From: Scilla litardierei
Lineage: Eukaryota > Streptophyta > Magnoliopsida > Asparagales > Asparagaceae
Direction of reading: 5' to 3'
DNA length: 64,000 bases
NCBI GenBank assembly: GCA_030789695.1
Contig: CM061139.1
Location: 105,374,837-105,438,836, forward strand
In this document: one piece after another, positions 10,971 to 22,693 of the stretch
Layout: the number at the start of each line of letters is the position of its first letter
Numbering within the stretch: the first letter of the stretch is position 1
Made by a program: the position numbers and the translations under genes
Notes under the pieces: generated by a model
Database searches by the model: none
Told to the model about the DNA's origin: nothing
Seen by the model: the letters and a program-made list of their open reading frames with translations, nothing else

Positions 10971-12679
10971 TTAAGGATCGTCAAAGTAGAAAGATTTTAC
11001 CTCATGTTTGAAATGTTTAAAATCAAGAGAGGACCAATGTGATGGAGTTCTACCTGTCACCAAATAATTGACTATATCCGCATACCATGGTAGAGTAAAG
11101 ACGTCGAAAAGTTGCTCATCGGGAAAGGAATCTCTTAACGGTGTATCTGATGATTCTGTGCCTACCGTCAGTCTAGAGAGGTGGTCTGCAACAAGATTCT
11201 CCACTCCCTTCTTGTCTCTTATCGCGATGTTGAACTCCTGCAAAAGAAGAATCCATCGTATAAGTCTAGGCTTTGCATCCTTTTTAGATAATAAATATTT
11301 GAGTACAGAGTGGTCCGTATAGACGACGATAGGTGATCCCAAAATGTAGCTTCTGAACTTGTCCAACGCAAATACCACCGCAAGTAATTCCTTTTCCGTT
11401 TTCATGTAATTTCTTTGAGCATCGTTCATGGTCTTACTTGCGTAGTAAATGACGTAAGGAACTTTTTCTTTCTTTTGCCCAAGAACCGCCCCCACTGCGT
11501 AATCACTCGCATCGCACATAATCTCGAAAGGAAGAGTCCAATCTGGAACCTGCAAAATAGGCGATGAGACAAGTAAGGATTTCAGTTTTTCAAAAGAATT
11601 TTGACACTCTTGCGTCCAAATAAATTCAGTATTTGAAGTTAATAAATTGCAAAGAGGTCGAGAGATAGCGCTGAAATCCTTTATGAAGCGTCTATAAAAT
11701 CTTGCATGACCCAAGAAAGAACGAATATCTCTGATGCTTTTTGGTGTTGGCAACTTCTCTATAACTTCAACTTTTGCCCTATCCACTTGAATACCTGCTT
11801 TAGAAACTAAGTGACCAAGTACCAAACCTTCCGTAGTCATGAAGTGGCACTTTTCCCAATTGAGTAGCAAGTTCTTCTCTTTACACCTGCACAAAACAAG
11901 GGCTAAGTTAAATAAACAATTTTCAAAAGAGGTGCCATATACAGAAAAATCATCCATAAATACTTCTACTATCTTTTCAACCATATCACTGAATATGCTT
12001 AACATGCAACGATGAAAAGTAGCAGGTGCATTGCATAATCTAAATGGCATCCTCCTAAATGCGAAAGTTCCAAAGGGACAAGTGAATGTAGTTTTCTCTT
12101 GGTCCTCTAGAGCAATCTCTATCTGATAATAACCCGAGTAGCCATCTAGAAAACAATAATATTCATTATCAGCCACTCTCTCTAAAATTTGATCTATGAA
12201 AGGCACATGAAAGTGGTCTTTTCTTGTTTTTGAATTTAACTTCCTATAATCAATGCACATTCTCCCTCCAGTGGTGGTTCGCATAGGTATGAGTTCATTA
12301 TTTTCATTTTAACCACAGTTAAACCATATTTCTTAGGGACAACTTGAGTTGGACTAACCCACTTGCTACCAGAGATTGGATAAATAATTCCAGCATCAAG
12401 TAATTTAAGAATCTCACCTTTTACCACTTCTTTTAATGTCGGGTTCAATCGACGTTGCATTTCACGCGTGGGTTTTGCATTGTCCTCAAGATAATTGTGA
12501 TATGTACAAGTTAAGGGATTTATACCTTTGATGTCTGCAATGGACCATCCAATGGCCCCTTTATGTTCCCTAAGCACATCAAGCAATGAGTGTTCCTGTT
12601 CAGGTGTAAGTTTGGAAGATATTACCACGGGAAAAGTCTCATCTTTTCCAAGGAAGGCATACTTCAAGTAGTCCAGCAA
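10971..12679 (-). pseudogene. Athila reverse transcriptase - RNase H (frameshifted)
   Basis: Frames 12679-12236 and 12284-10971 together encode the RT-RNase H part of pol. The first holds the RT N-terminus with GAIGWSIADIKGI and GIIYPISGSKWVSP. The second continues with MCIDYRKLN, the catalytic FMDDFSVYG (a form of YxDD), the thumb [14 protein letters not shown], and RNase H with [29 protein letters not shown] and [10 protein letters not shown]. The frames overlap by about 50 bp near 12236-12284, marking a single frameshift. Apart from this, the 437-residue second frame is intact. It lies directly upstream (in transcription terms) of integrase, the normal gypsy order. Confidence 0.95.
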
Positions 12680-12684
12680 TGGCT

Positions 12685-13688
12685 TCAGCTCAAGCGTTGA
12701 TGCTCCACGTCAGAGGGTAATCGTGGAGTCAATCCAACTGGTAGTGGTTCAAATCGTGGTGCCCATGTTTCCCTTAATTTTTCATGAGTGTCCTGCACAA
12801 AATAAGACTCATTAACATCATCAAAACTATAATCAATATAATTAGATTCACATTCATACTTAGCCTCAAAATAGTCTTCAATCAAGCTTTCAATAAAACA
12901 TACCTCTTCAACACTTTCAACACATGTTGGCAACTTACATGATTTAAAGATAATTAATTCAAGCTTCATGTTACCAAACGTTATCTTCAACTGTCCATCC
13001 CTACAATTGATTACGGCATTGCATGTAGCTAAGAATGGACGTCCCAAAATGACAAGAGTGATGTTACCAGAAGGTGGTCCATGTATGTCTAGGACGATGA
13101 AATCCATGGGTAGTAGAACTTGTCCACCTGAACTAAAACATCCTCTACGCAACATCTTGGAATTTTCATTGACATGTCTGCTAACTGTAGCACCACTGGC
13201 GTTGGTTTCAGCTCTCCCAAACCTAGGTTCAAGAAACTAGAGTAAGGCAAAATATTCACACTAGAACCCAAATCAAGTAAAGCATTTCCAAAGCTCTTAG
13301 TTCCTATAGTGCATGGAATAGTAGGAGAACCTGGATCTTTATATTTGGGTGGAGTGTTATGTTGAACTATGGCACTGACCTGTTGCGTGAGAACAGCTTT
13401 CTTTTTCACATGAAGCATCCGTTTCACAGTGCATAAGTCCTTTAAAAATTTAGCATAGGCATGCACTTGGTTTATCGCATCAAGCAAAGAAATATTAATT
13501 TTTACCTGTTTGAAGTTGTCCCTAATTTCTGCTTGATACTTATCTTTCGAGGGTGGTGCTAGCCTCTGTGGAAATGGAGCTGGATGTGTATATGGTTCAG
13601 ACTCTTTTTCTTTGACCTCCTCTTTTTCTAAGCTTTTCTCCTCCTCTTGCAGCTTTTGTGGTACATGCTCATCCTCTTTCTCCTCCAC
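12685..13688 (-). pseudogene. Athila aspartic protease and gag-pro linker (frameshifted)
   Basis: Frames 13688-13089 and 13155-12685 form the protease region. The active-site motif is in ALLDLGSSVNILP, matching the DLG[AS]S form of Athila proteases where most families have DTGA or DSGA. The flap and C-terminal half continue in the second frame with LDIHGPPSGNITLVILGRPFLAT. A frameshift near 13100 separates the halves. The upstream part is charged and proline-rich (13688-13560) and is probably the gag-protease linker. The enzyme would cleave Gag-Pol in the particle. Confidence 0.85.
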
Positions 13689-13730
13689 TATTTGTGCATG
13701 CTTAGGTGGTTCTGGCCTTTCTATTTCTCT

Positions 13731-15053
13731 TCAGCTACGCAAAGTAGTCACTGCCTTGCATGGTTTTACGTTGTCACCTGAAAAAGAAGAGGAATTTATG
13801 TTAGGATTTGCAACAGATTGAGCTGGTAAAGTACTTTTTTCTAAAGATGCAGCAATTTTAGAAACGTTTTCGTTAGCTGCTGAAACTGCTGCTGAAATTG
13901 TTGTTGAAGCTATTGTTGTTGTTGATTCTGCATCTGCATCATTTGCTGAAGTACGGCTGTGATATCGGTGCTCTGCTCCTTCTTCCCTTGATTGCTCGCA
14001 TGATTTGGATGGTGGTAAGGAGTGGTCGTCTGTTGCGCCGGCTGCTGTGGTCCCCATCTCAAATTTGGGTGATTCTTCCAAGAAGAGTTGAAAGTGTTCG
14101 AATTTACCCCTTGATTTGACACCCAATTCACTTCAGTTTGTGGGTTCCTTATAGTCTCTTTCATAGCAGGGATCGCGGGGCAAACAGACATGTCATGAGT
14201 GGGCTGCTCACAAATGGCACAAAACGGTCCAGCTTCGACTGCTTTTGCTGCTCTCAAGTCTAGGCCTTGTAGCCTCTGTGTCAGCAATGCATCCACATAT
14301 GCTCTTATTGCATCGTCTGGCTTCAATGAGTGCATGCCTCCTTTAGATGGTGGAAGTGGCTCTGATCTGTCAAACTCTGAAGTAGACTCCCATCTCCTCG
14401 CATGCTCCGCTATGGTCTCCATGTAATCTCATGCCTCCGTAGGAGTTTTCTGAAAGAATTCGCAGTTGCACATCATCTCCATGTATTGCCTAGTTTGCAG
14501 CTGCAGGCCATCGTAAAAGAATCCAATAGCACGGCCTTTGTCGTATCCATGGTGTGGGCAGGCGATCAACAGGTCCTTGAATCTCTCCCATGCTTGGTCA
14601 TACGTCTCCTTCTATTTCTGCGAAAAGGACATGATTTGTCGCTTCAAGGCATGGGTCCTCTGCAAAGAAAAATTATTTTTTTAGAAACTCAGTTTGCAAT
14701 TGTAACCAAGTAGAGATAGATCTAGGTGGCAAAGAATTAAACCAATGTTTTGCTTTATCTTTCAGAGAGAATGGAAATAATTTAAGATAAACAGAATCAG
14801 AGCTAATTTTTCCATCCAACTGTGTTGAGCATACTTCTTCAAAATTTCTGACATGCTAATAAGGATTATCATTTTCAATGCCATGGTAAGATGGTAAGAG
14901 TTGAATTACACCTGGCTTTAGATTGAAATTATGAGCATCCGCGGGTAGAGCTATGCATGAATTAGACACCACCCTAGACGGCATATAAATTTCCAATAAA
15001 GGTCTTTCTTGTGCAGGTGGTGTGATATGTATTTCATCATTATTATTAGCCAT
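13731..15053 (-). pseudogene. Athila gag (several stops and frameshifts)
   Basis: The best start is the Met of MANNNDEIHITPP at 15053, about 200 bp after the primer site. The frame opens to 14856, then resumes in pieces: a capsid part read across 14855-14430 with at least three breaks (it includes HWFNSLPPRSISTW and YDQAWERFKDLL), a piece at 14422-13910 with CAICEQPTHDMSVCP as the zinc-knuckle-like element, and a Q-rich tail (13910-13731). The region before METIAEHARR matches the corresponding part of the ORF at 38836-39966, so the two elements are relatives. Gag would form the virus-like particle. This copy is inactive. Confidence 0.85.
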
Positions 15054-15251
15054 ATTTTCTGTTTGTACTAATCTATGTGAAGTAGGAGACCTATGCCACA
15101 TAAACTAGCAGAAAAAGATTTTTTTTATGTTTTTATATTTTTATGCGTTTTTATGTAATAGAAATCAAATAAAAATCCTAAACTAAAAGATGGAAAGATC
15201 TCACCGAATATTCCTCGAGAGAAACTGAAAGTATGGATCACAAATACCGAT

Positions 15252-15270
15252 GTCCCCGGCAACGACGCCA
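15252..15270 (-). other. Athila primer binding site (tRNA-Asp)
   Basis: The minus strand reads TGGCGTCGTTGCCGGGGAC, complementary to the 3' end of plant tRNA-Asp (expected TGGCGCCGTTGCCGGGGA) with one mismatch, a C-to-T change. It lies six bases inside the 5' LTR. Confidence 0.85.
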
Positions 15271-16939
15271 AAAACTTGACTCGTCTCAAAATGTGTTAGT
15301 GCTACTCCCAAGTGTAGGAGATCGATCAAGTAGTAAACCTGGAGAGTCAGGTGTCGAATCCACGGGACAGTCGACCTGTAAACCAAAAGAATCAGTTTCT
15401 AAAGATTAATAAAACGATGAAAAACTACCACCTTTCGAAGCTGAGATAATCGTGATGATGGTTTTACGTAAACGAGAAAATAATACTAAAACATGTACGG
15501 AGAGTCGATATAGGAAACCAATAAGAGGAGCATGCGTTGGTTGTGATTTCGTTAAGGGATTTGTAATCGATGATTTTGAATATCTTTTCTATAACTCAAC
15601 GTCTCATCCGACTAGGGCATGAGAACGTCGGAAAGTATGGCGATAAAGCGCGTAGACAAAAGTGCCAAAAAGTAATCACGTATAACGTCGATTGCATAAA
15701 TAAAATATGCACAAGTGCCCTCTCGGGTCACGATACATCCTCTCGGATCGCATCACGAATAAGTCTTACTCAGATCATATTCAATTAAGCATGCACACGT
15801 CTCCGATTAACATACTCAATTAGATTATACGTAGAAATCGATGAAATACGTGATTATAACATGCATATAAGGCGAAAAGACAACAAAATCAACGATCACA
15901 TAGCCCTAACTACATCACAACTAACACATGAAGGCACTAGCCACGCAGGGAGAGAAGAAAACTCAGTTTCATTAGCAAATACATGATCAAAAGGTCAAAA
16001 TACATGCTAAATACGTGAATTACAAGGTATAAGTTGAGATTTCTATCACCAAAATTCCTCAAAAGCCTTGAAATTCATTTTGCAAGAGCCTCTGTTCTCT
16101 GTATCTAAAGCCCCAGAAAATCTCATGAAATATGCTCTGTAGCCCCTCCAATACTCTCAAAATACGCCCCAAAACAAGTCTGAATACTCTCTGGAATACT
16201 GGGCTATTTATAGGGGAATAAGGTCGGTGCGGATCCTAAAAAATAGCTAATACCCGCTCTAAAATCCGCTCAACCCGTAACCCGCAGTCGGCGCAAATTT
16301 GGGCCGTTCGATCAAGGCGGGATCGATTGTGGGCTCGCCAAGTGTCCAGAGGATCGGATCCGCGCCCGCTCCGTTCTCGAGTTCAGATCGAACTCGGATT
16401 CGTTCCTCACTGTTGGATCTTCAAAGCAACAGCCATGATGCAGCCGCGTCGCTCGTTTCCTTGCTCAAAGCTTCGCTCGGTCTGGTCCGTCCGATTGGGC
16501 GGGAGATCGTCATGATCATGCCGTGTGTCCCCATATACGCATGCTCCGCTCCATTGTAGTGAGCTGATTTCATCCGTTTGATCTCGGATCGACGGCTCGC
16601 AGAAGGCCGCGTCGCCCGCAACGCTCGATCATCGGATGAAGGCAGTGAGGCGTGGGTGCTTGCCACGTGGCCCACCCGAGGCATTGGATACGTATACAAG
16701 CGTATATCGGCGTATTTTCCGCATATTTGCCTCGTATTTCTTCAATTAAATGGTATTTTGCATTCAAAAATTTATAGTAATTAGCACAGATCTAAAAAAA
16801 TACAAATAAATAGTCGTTGGAATCGTGAGATCGAGATCTTTGCATGAAAATACTAAAAGGGCAGAAATACTCAATATGTTGTTATTTTGTGCATAGAATG
16901 GAGTTTGCTCTAATAATTAAGGGTATTCTAAATATGATC

Positions 16940-16947
16940 GTATTAGA
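16940..16947. repeat. 8-bp TSD gtattaga (left) of hAT MITE
   Basis: gtattaga is present at 16940-16947 and again at 17604-17611. The other LTR carries a single gtattaga at the matching place (near 8519-8526), an empty-site control. Confidence 0.95.
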
Positions 16948-17603
16948 TAGGGGTGGCAAAATGAGCCCGACCCGACCCGAACCGAACCGAACCCGGCATC
17001 CTTAACCGGGTATGGGTAGGGGCAAATCCGGGTCAAGTAGAAAACAGGTTGACCCGACCCGACCCGGATAAAATCCGGGTCGGGTATGGGTTTGGCATGT
17101 CAACCCGGATGACCCGAATTCGACCCGGTTTACTTTCCCTATATATATATAAATTTATATAATAACTTCAATACACAGTTATAATAGGAGTTGTGCTTAT
17201 ACAATTTGAATTGTTGTCCTCTTCTTTAAGAGGTCTTGTATTCAATTCCCTTTACATACAACTTTTTTGTTAATTTTATTACTTTCGTTAATAAAATGGT
17301 AACGTTAATTATACTTCCTTGCTATCATCAGTGCAGTTTAAGCGACGAGCTACTGGAAATTATGCAACACTTAATAAATTGTCGGTGACTCTTAATAAAT
17401 AGCTGGATATCGAAAAAGGAGCAGTAGTGTATAAGTCAAATCTTAACCCGACGGATTAACCCGAACCCGACCCGGAAATTTTCCGGGTCACCCGAACCTG
17501 ACCCGGATTCAATCCGGGTCGGGTTAGGGTTTACCCCTATCCGGGTCGGGTCAAATCTGACCCGACCCGAACCCGAACCCACCCGACCCGTTTGCCACCC
17601 CTA
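16948..17603. mobile_element. hAT-type non-autonomous DNA transposon (MITE-like, 656 bp)
   Basis: Terminal inverted repeats TAGGGGTGGCAAA / TTTGCCACCCCTA and an exact 8-bp target duplication are hallmarks of hAT elements. The ends are rich in CCCGACCC and CCGGGT words that make short subterminal inverted repeats, usually bound by hAT transposase. The middle is AT-rich with no coding capacity, so transposase had to come from elsewhere. The empty site in the other Athila LTR shows that it inserted after the Athila element did. Confidence 0.95.
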
Positions 17604-17686
17604 GTATTAGAGACCAAATAAGGACCATATATGCACAAAAATGGAGCTAAATGAGGGGCTAAATATGTAATATTTACCATGAATCA

Positions 17687-17691
17687 TGTAG
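17687..17691. repeat. TSD tgtag (right) of Athila element
   Basis: Direct repeat of 6846-6850. Confidence 0.9.
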
Positions 17692-18830
17692 CTAACTTGC
17701 CTTGTAACGCATGTGAACCAGGTATCCCTACCACTATTCAAAACGCGCCTTCCACTACAATGCGAATCGGTAACTCTTCGTATTCTTGCCATGGGCTTTA
17801 AAACAAAAACAAATGCATGCTGAAATTAGTTTTCTTTCATTAGCAAATGATCGTTTAAACAGTTAACTAATCTTGACAATCTGCACAGTATCGCTATAGA
17901 CTGCATGCTAGTATTGTAAAATGTGTAAATCTAGATAATGATTCCTGGATTGCAAATAGGGTAACATCACAGACACTTGGGTTTTGGGGTAACTTATAAT
18001 AGCAAGTGTGCGGAAGCGACCAGTTAGATCTTTGTTGTTGTTGTCCCGACCCGCCAGTCGGCGACAAATTCACAGACATGAATCACAGATTATCGAACAG
18101 TATCGTATTTGTTGCATAGATTTGGTTTAACCCGGGTACGAGCACCCGTGGTATCAGGTGGACTCTTGGTTGCTTACTGTACTATGCTTTATAAGTCACA
18201 AACTAGGTTCAGGCACAGTAATACTCTCGTAACCTTGTCATCCATAAAAATGTTTCTTTTAAGTGCTGATAAATTGTGAACGTTGTAAAACTGCTAAGCT
18301 GTATCTCTTTTTATTTCCATGCTCTTTTACTTCTAGTCCATGTTAGTTTGCCATGCTTGTTTAATGTTTTGAATACAATGCTAGATATACTTTGAGTTAC
18401 GTCTGATCCTGGCGACCTTTCTTTTGTGGTGGGCCTGTCAGATATTTCACAGGTTGATTGGTTCCTTAGATTTGTATGGTTAGCCTTCCGGATCAAAACG
18501 AATCTTCTAGGAGAATTCCTTTAGTTTTCTGCACGTCTATTTTTGTCGATGTGATGCAGAATAAAATTGAAACTTCATTCGTGCGATCTGGGGACAATGA
18601 CCACCATAAATATATGCAACAGTCTTGTCGCCTTTGGGATCCTATTTTAGCACATCATTAAAATAGAAAACACATTAAGTCTCTGCACATTAAATGCACC
18701 ACACCCTGTTAGATACATTAAAGCCCAAATACCAAAAACCTTAACAGATCACATTTAATTGGTTTGGATGGTTTGGTTTAACAAATCAGTCGGGTTGACA
18801 GGTCAAACCCATACCACAAGAAACCAAACA
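17692..18830. other. Unassigned DNA between TEs
   Basis: About 1.1 kb with balanced base composition, no tandem repeats, no LTR termini and no frame above 61 codons. It is the right flank of the Athila insertion and the left flank of the second hAT-family copy. It may be ordinary intergenic DNA, an intron, or an old unrecognised element. Confidence 0.6.
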
Positions 18831-19072
18831 CATACCCGACCCGACCCGAACCCGGCGTCTTTAACCAGGTATGGATAGGGCCAATCCGGGTCAAGTAGGA
18901 TCTGTGTTGACCCGACCTGACCCGAACCCGAACCCGTCATCCTTAACCGGGTATGGTTGGGGGCCAATCCGGGTCAAGTAGGATCTGGATTGACTCGACC
19001 TAACCCGGATAAAATCCGGGTCGGGTATGGGTTTGACCTGTCAACCCGGATGACCCGAATTCGACCCGGTTT

Positions 19073-19076
<4 letters not shown>

Positions 19077-19168
<92 letters not shown>
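19077..19168. repeat. (TA)n microsatellite, about 46 units
   Basis: An uninterrupted TA dinucleotide run inside the hAT-family copy. The other copy has only a short TATATATATA at this place, so the run expanded after insertion. Confidence 0.97.
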
Positions 19169-19171
<3 letters not shown>

Positions 19172-19595
19172 ACTTCAACGCACAATTGCAAAAGAAGCCG
19201 TGCTTATACTGTTTGAATTGTTGTCCTCTTCTTTAAGAGATCTTGGATTCAATTCCCTTTACATACAACTTTTTAGTTACTCTTATTACTTTCGTTAATA
19301 AAATGTTAAGGTTAATTATAATTCCCCGTAGTCATCAGTAATGTTTAAGCGACGAGCTGCTGGAAATTATGCAACTCTTAATAAATTGACAGTGGCTCTT
19401 AATAAATAGCCGGACATCGAAAAAGGAGCAGTTGTGTGTAATTCAAATCTTAACCTGACGGGTGAACCCGAACCCAGCACGTGTATTTTCTAGGTCACCC
19501 AAACCTGATCCGACTTCAATCAGGGTCGGGTTAGGGTTTACCCCTATCCGGGTCGGGCCAAATCTGACCCGACCCGAACCCGACCTGACCCGACC

Positions 19596-19600
19596 CGTTT
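19596..19600. repeat. TSD cgttt (left) of SIRE-type element
   Basis: cgttt is repeated at 26359-26363. Removing the element and one copy restores the hAT end CCCGTTTGCCACCCCTA. Confidence 0.95.
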
Positions 19601-21428
19601 TGTAAGGATCGCCTTACCCTTGCAATACTAACAACACACACTAGAGGGGGGTGAATAGTGTAATGGCAATAAAATTGTCCAATTAAAATTAAACTTGCAA
19701 ATGCGGAATTATAAATGCAAGATGAAATAATTGACACAATTAATCCAAACGTAAACACAAAGTTTTACCCTGGTTCTCCAAACTTGGGTACGTCTAGCCA
19801 CACCAATATTCACTATATTCCCATACAGAGAAGTGAATACAAATCTCACAAGGAGATACCCCACAAAGAGGATTTATGCCCTACACAAGGACCCAACCAA
19901 CCCTACACGAGGATCAAGACTCCAACACAGAGAATCACTAACTCCCACTCAGAGAATTAGGGTTAGCCCTACACTAGGACACTAAACTCCCACAAAGAGA
20001 GTTACTCCCACAAAGAGAGTTATTCCCACTAAGAGAATATCCTAATCCCATAAAGAGATAAACTCCCACAAAGAGAGAAAGACTAATTCCCACTAAGAGA
20101 ATTAGAGATACAAATTCACCAAGTAAAATAAATACTCGATAAGTCTTGAGATGCTTACTCATAAATGGATGCAAGGCATGGAAGAGGATCTCCAAGTGTT
20201 GAGATATGCTTGAGAGCACTTGGATGAATTCCCTTGAGCTGGACTTCAATGCATGAAGAGGAATGAGAGCTCAAAAGAGGGAAATGAGGGAGTTTGAGAG
20301 TTGCTTATAGATCTCTTGAGATATTCAATATCATCAAGAAGTATAAGAGATGTCAGCAAACCCATATATATAGAATCCCTATATCAAACCCAAAACCCAA
20401 GAAATCAGCCAAAGAAACAATTCTACAACGGCTAGAAACTGGGCGAAAACGACAGGAACAGTCGATTGATGATCATAAGACAGTCGACTGATCAACGGCT
20501 AGAAAATATCCAACGGCTATAATCTGAGCCAGGACAGTCGACTGATGAAGTCGATACAGTCGACTGTAAACAGGACATGCGCCTGTTAATCCTTCAGCAG
20601 GCGACTGCTGCAGGGGATGGAATAAAACAGAGAGCTGCACTCTTTCTCCAGATAAGCAAACAGGCGACTGATGTCAATAACACAGTCGACTGTCTTATAT
20701 TCAGGCGACTGTAATACCTTCATCAGTCGACTGCTGTATAAGATGGAGAAAAGACAGAGAGATGCAGAGAATGCACTTACGCTACTCAGACGACTGTTGG
20801 CCAATTCCCAGGCGACTGTAAATCTACAGGCGGCTGTAAACTGAGCAGCAGTCGACTGTGCGTAAAGCTCAAGTTTGAGTCAATTGAAATGTTGACTTGA
20901 GCTGTGCATATCAGTCGACTGTAGAAGGATCGACAAGCGACTGGAAATCACCCAGTCGACTGTAAACCCTTCAGCAGGCGACTGAAGGAGAGCCAGAGCT
21001 CCAAATGAGTCTTTGGACAAGATGAACCTATTGGGTTGGATTCTATGATAATCCTAAGGCTCACTAAGATGGTTAAATGCATATGCATGAATGAGTGAAC
21101 CATCTAACAAGGCATTACATTAACCTAGGCTCAAAAGAGAGAGAAAGCAATAAAGTAAATATTACATGGATTACATTGCTTTCCTTAGAGTCTAAGTCTT
21201 CTATCTTGATGCCCTGATTTCTCTCCATCATCTCCAAGCTTTGGCACTCCTTGAGTCCAAGCTTTGGCCCTTCTCCACTTGATGTGCATCCTTGCACCAA
21301 GTGATTAGTCTCCAAGAAAGATATTCTAGGAATGAAACTGTGAGACTAAAACAGGAGAGTCATTAGCAACAACATAATGTTGTGATCATCATCAAAATAA
21401 GATTGGTATGAAACACCAATACTCAACA
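19601..21428 (-). repeat. SIRE-type 3' LTR
   Basis: 1828 bp, TGTTGAGTATTGG...GATCCTTACA on the minus strand. Near-identical to 24528-26358 with scattered substitutions and a few small indels. A TATATATA box lies near 20366-20377 (minus strand). Confidence 0.97.
20450..20985. repeat. CAGTCGACTG / CAGGCGACTG array in LTR
   Basis: The palindrome CAGTCGACTG and near-palindromes (CAGGCGACTG, CAGTCGATTG) recur about 20 times in 530 bp with irregular spacing. The same array is present in the other LTR (about 25385-25915). Confidence 0.92.
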
Positions 21429-21441
21429 ATCTCCCCCTTTT
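21429..21441 (-). other. Polypurine tract of SIRE-type element
   Basis: Minus strand AAAAAGGGGGAGAT abuts the 3' LTR. Further GGGGGAG tracts occur at about 21498, 21716 and 21860 in the same non-coding segment. Confidence 0.85.
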
Positions 21442-22426
21442 TGATGATGACACACATTATGTAAAATACAAAGTATTAAAGCACAATACTAATGAGCTCC
21501 CCCTACTTATATGCACCAATTATACAATGAGCTACACAATAGTAAATACTCATTCTACCAAATAAAATCATGGTGACATATAATAGGCATGGATAACATA
21601 AACCAATTGTAATGGACAATATCATGCAAACATGAATGGTTTATCTAATCCCATAAATCTCTCCCCATATGCATATGTATAAAACTCTCCCTTATAAGGT
21701 TACATAATGCATAACTCTCCCCCTGACATCGTCAAAAAGGTGGACATCAAATATATCCCCACTTGTCATCTTAACCAAGATGTGACAATATGCAAGAAAA
21801 GAAGAGATGTATGATACCAAATTGAAAATTTTAGTAGGTATCAATTCACTATCACATGCTCCCCCTAGATCATAGAAATGGTCAAACTTTGACTTCTAGG
21901 ATCTAATACCAATTATAAAGAAGGAAATTAACAATCTCTAACAATTGAGGTAAATACCAATTGTAGAAAAAGAAACTTGGAAATTAATCCTCTTTATCAA
22001 TTGATATACAAATAATGGAGCCATGGGCCTAAAAGTGTATCAAAGCAATAGATAAGGAAAAATCAAGCTACAATGATACACAAAGATTTTGCCAAAACAA
22101 AATAAAGCATGAACAAGTTGGCAATATACAAGAGGTTTAGTTTGAGACCAAAAATAACCAATTGTAAATAATGATCTCAAATAACCTCCGAAATGAGAGC
22201 TAAAATATGTCTTAAAATATTTTTAAACTTATAACATATTAACTCCCCTATTGACATACACATGGATCAAAAATGCATGCATGTCAATAAACCCCAAGGT
22301 CCCCATTTTCATGAAAAAATAAGTTTGAAAATATTTTCAAAATCATGAAACACACACAAACAATGGGAATGCTAAAAATAAATATTCAAGCACAATATCT
22401 ATGCAATATGCATATATGTGAGGAAC
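21442..22426 (-). other. Non-coding segment between gag remnant and 3' LTR
   Basis: About 985 bp of AT-rich DNA without a coding frame. It has several extra GGGGGAG purine tracts (minus strand), a feature I associate with 3' regions of SIRE-type elements. The pol genes would normally lie between this segment and gag. Confidence 0.7.
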
Positions 22427-22693
22427 CTAAACATTAGGCAACCAAACCCAAGAGGAGTTTGATTTCCTAATGTAATCACATGAGGTGATCACATCCCTAA
22501 CTAGAGAGTTGATGTAGTTATCCCTCTCTTGCACACTAACCTTAGTGGGAATCCATAAACTCAAGGATTTTCTAGCCAAGGGTTTTGCCTTTGCAAGAGG
22601 GGTGGATGTGGCATGCTTAGGTGTAGAAACGAATTTCTTGGCATGCAAAGAATGATGATTTTGCTTCTTAGCAAAAAAATGAAGATTTTTCAT
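22427..22693 (-). pseudogene. Gag C-terminal extension, shifted frame
   Basis: An 88-codon frame overlapping the end of the main gag frame by 26 bp and continuing its reading in another frame (MKNLHFFAKKQNHH...). A 1-nt indel near 22690 is the simplest explanation, since the basic, K/H-rich character fits a continuation of Gag. It stops after SSWVWLPNV, before any protease motif, so the pol deletion begins about here. Confidence 0.65.

Larger units (their letters stand above)
6851..17686 (-). mobile_element. Athila-lineage Ty3/gypsy element, full structure, decayed
   Basis: A complete minus-strand LTR retrotransposon bounded by tgtag duplications. In transcription order it has a 5' LTR (17686-15277, interrupted by a hAT MITE), a primer site matching tRNA-Asp, gag, protease, RT-RNase H, integrase, a roughly 1.2-kb spacer, a polypurine tract and a 3' LTR (8601-6851). 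The RT reads FMDDFSVYG and TRKDHF...FIDQ, and the protease reads DLGSS, as in Athila. Every coding part carries frameshifts or stops, so the copy cannot make a working polyprotein. Athila elements often have an extra env-like region between pol and the 3' LTR. Here that interval (8602-9927) shows no convincing long frame. Confidence 0.93.
15277..17686 (-). repeat. Athila 5' LTR, split by a hAT MITE
   Basis: Aligns with 6851-8601. The LTR proper is about 1746 bp. The remaining 664 bp are the MITE and its duplicated target at 16940-17611. Confidence 0.95.
18831..19600. mobile_element. Second hAT-family copy, left portion (split by copia element)
   Basis: Clearly homologous to 16960-17590 (shared CCCGGATAAAATCCGGGTCG, GAATTCGACCCGGTTTACTT and GAATTGTTGTCCTCTTCTTT). 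The left part has an extra direct duplication of the CTTTAACC...CAAGTAGGATCTG segment (about 18830-18990), and I could not find the left terminal TAGGGGTGGCAAA, so the left end is rearranged or lost. The right end is displaced by the copia insertion to 26359-26373. Confidence 0.85.

Noticed and set aside
17205..17272. tRNA-like B-box (GGTCTTGTATTCAATTCCC) in the hAT MITE
   Set aside because: No matching A-box at the right distance and no cloverleaf; it recurs in the second hAT copy as part of the element. A tRNA-derived origin is possible but unsupported.
18957..19191. ORFs of repeated Tyr-Ile on both strands
   Set aside because: They are translations of the (TA)n microsatellite.
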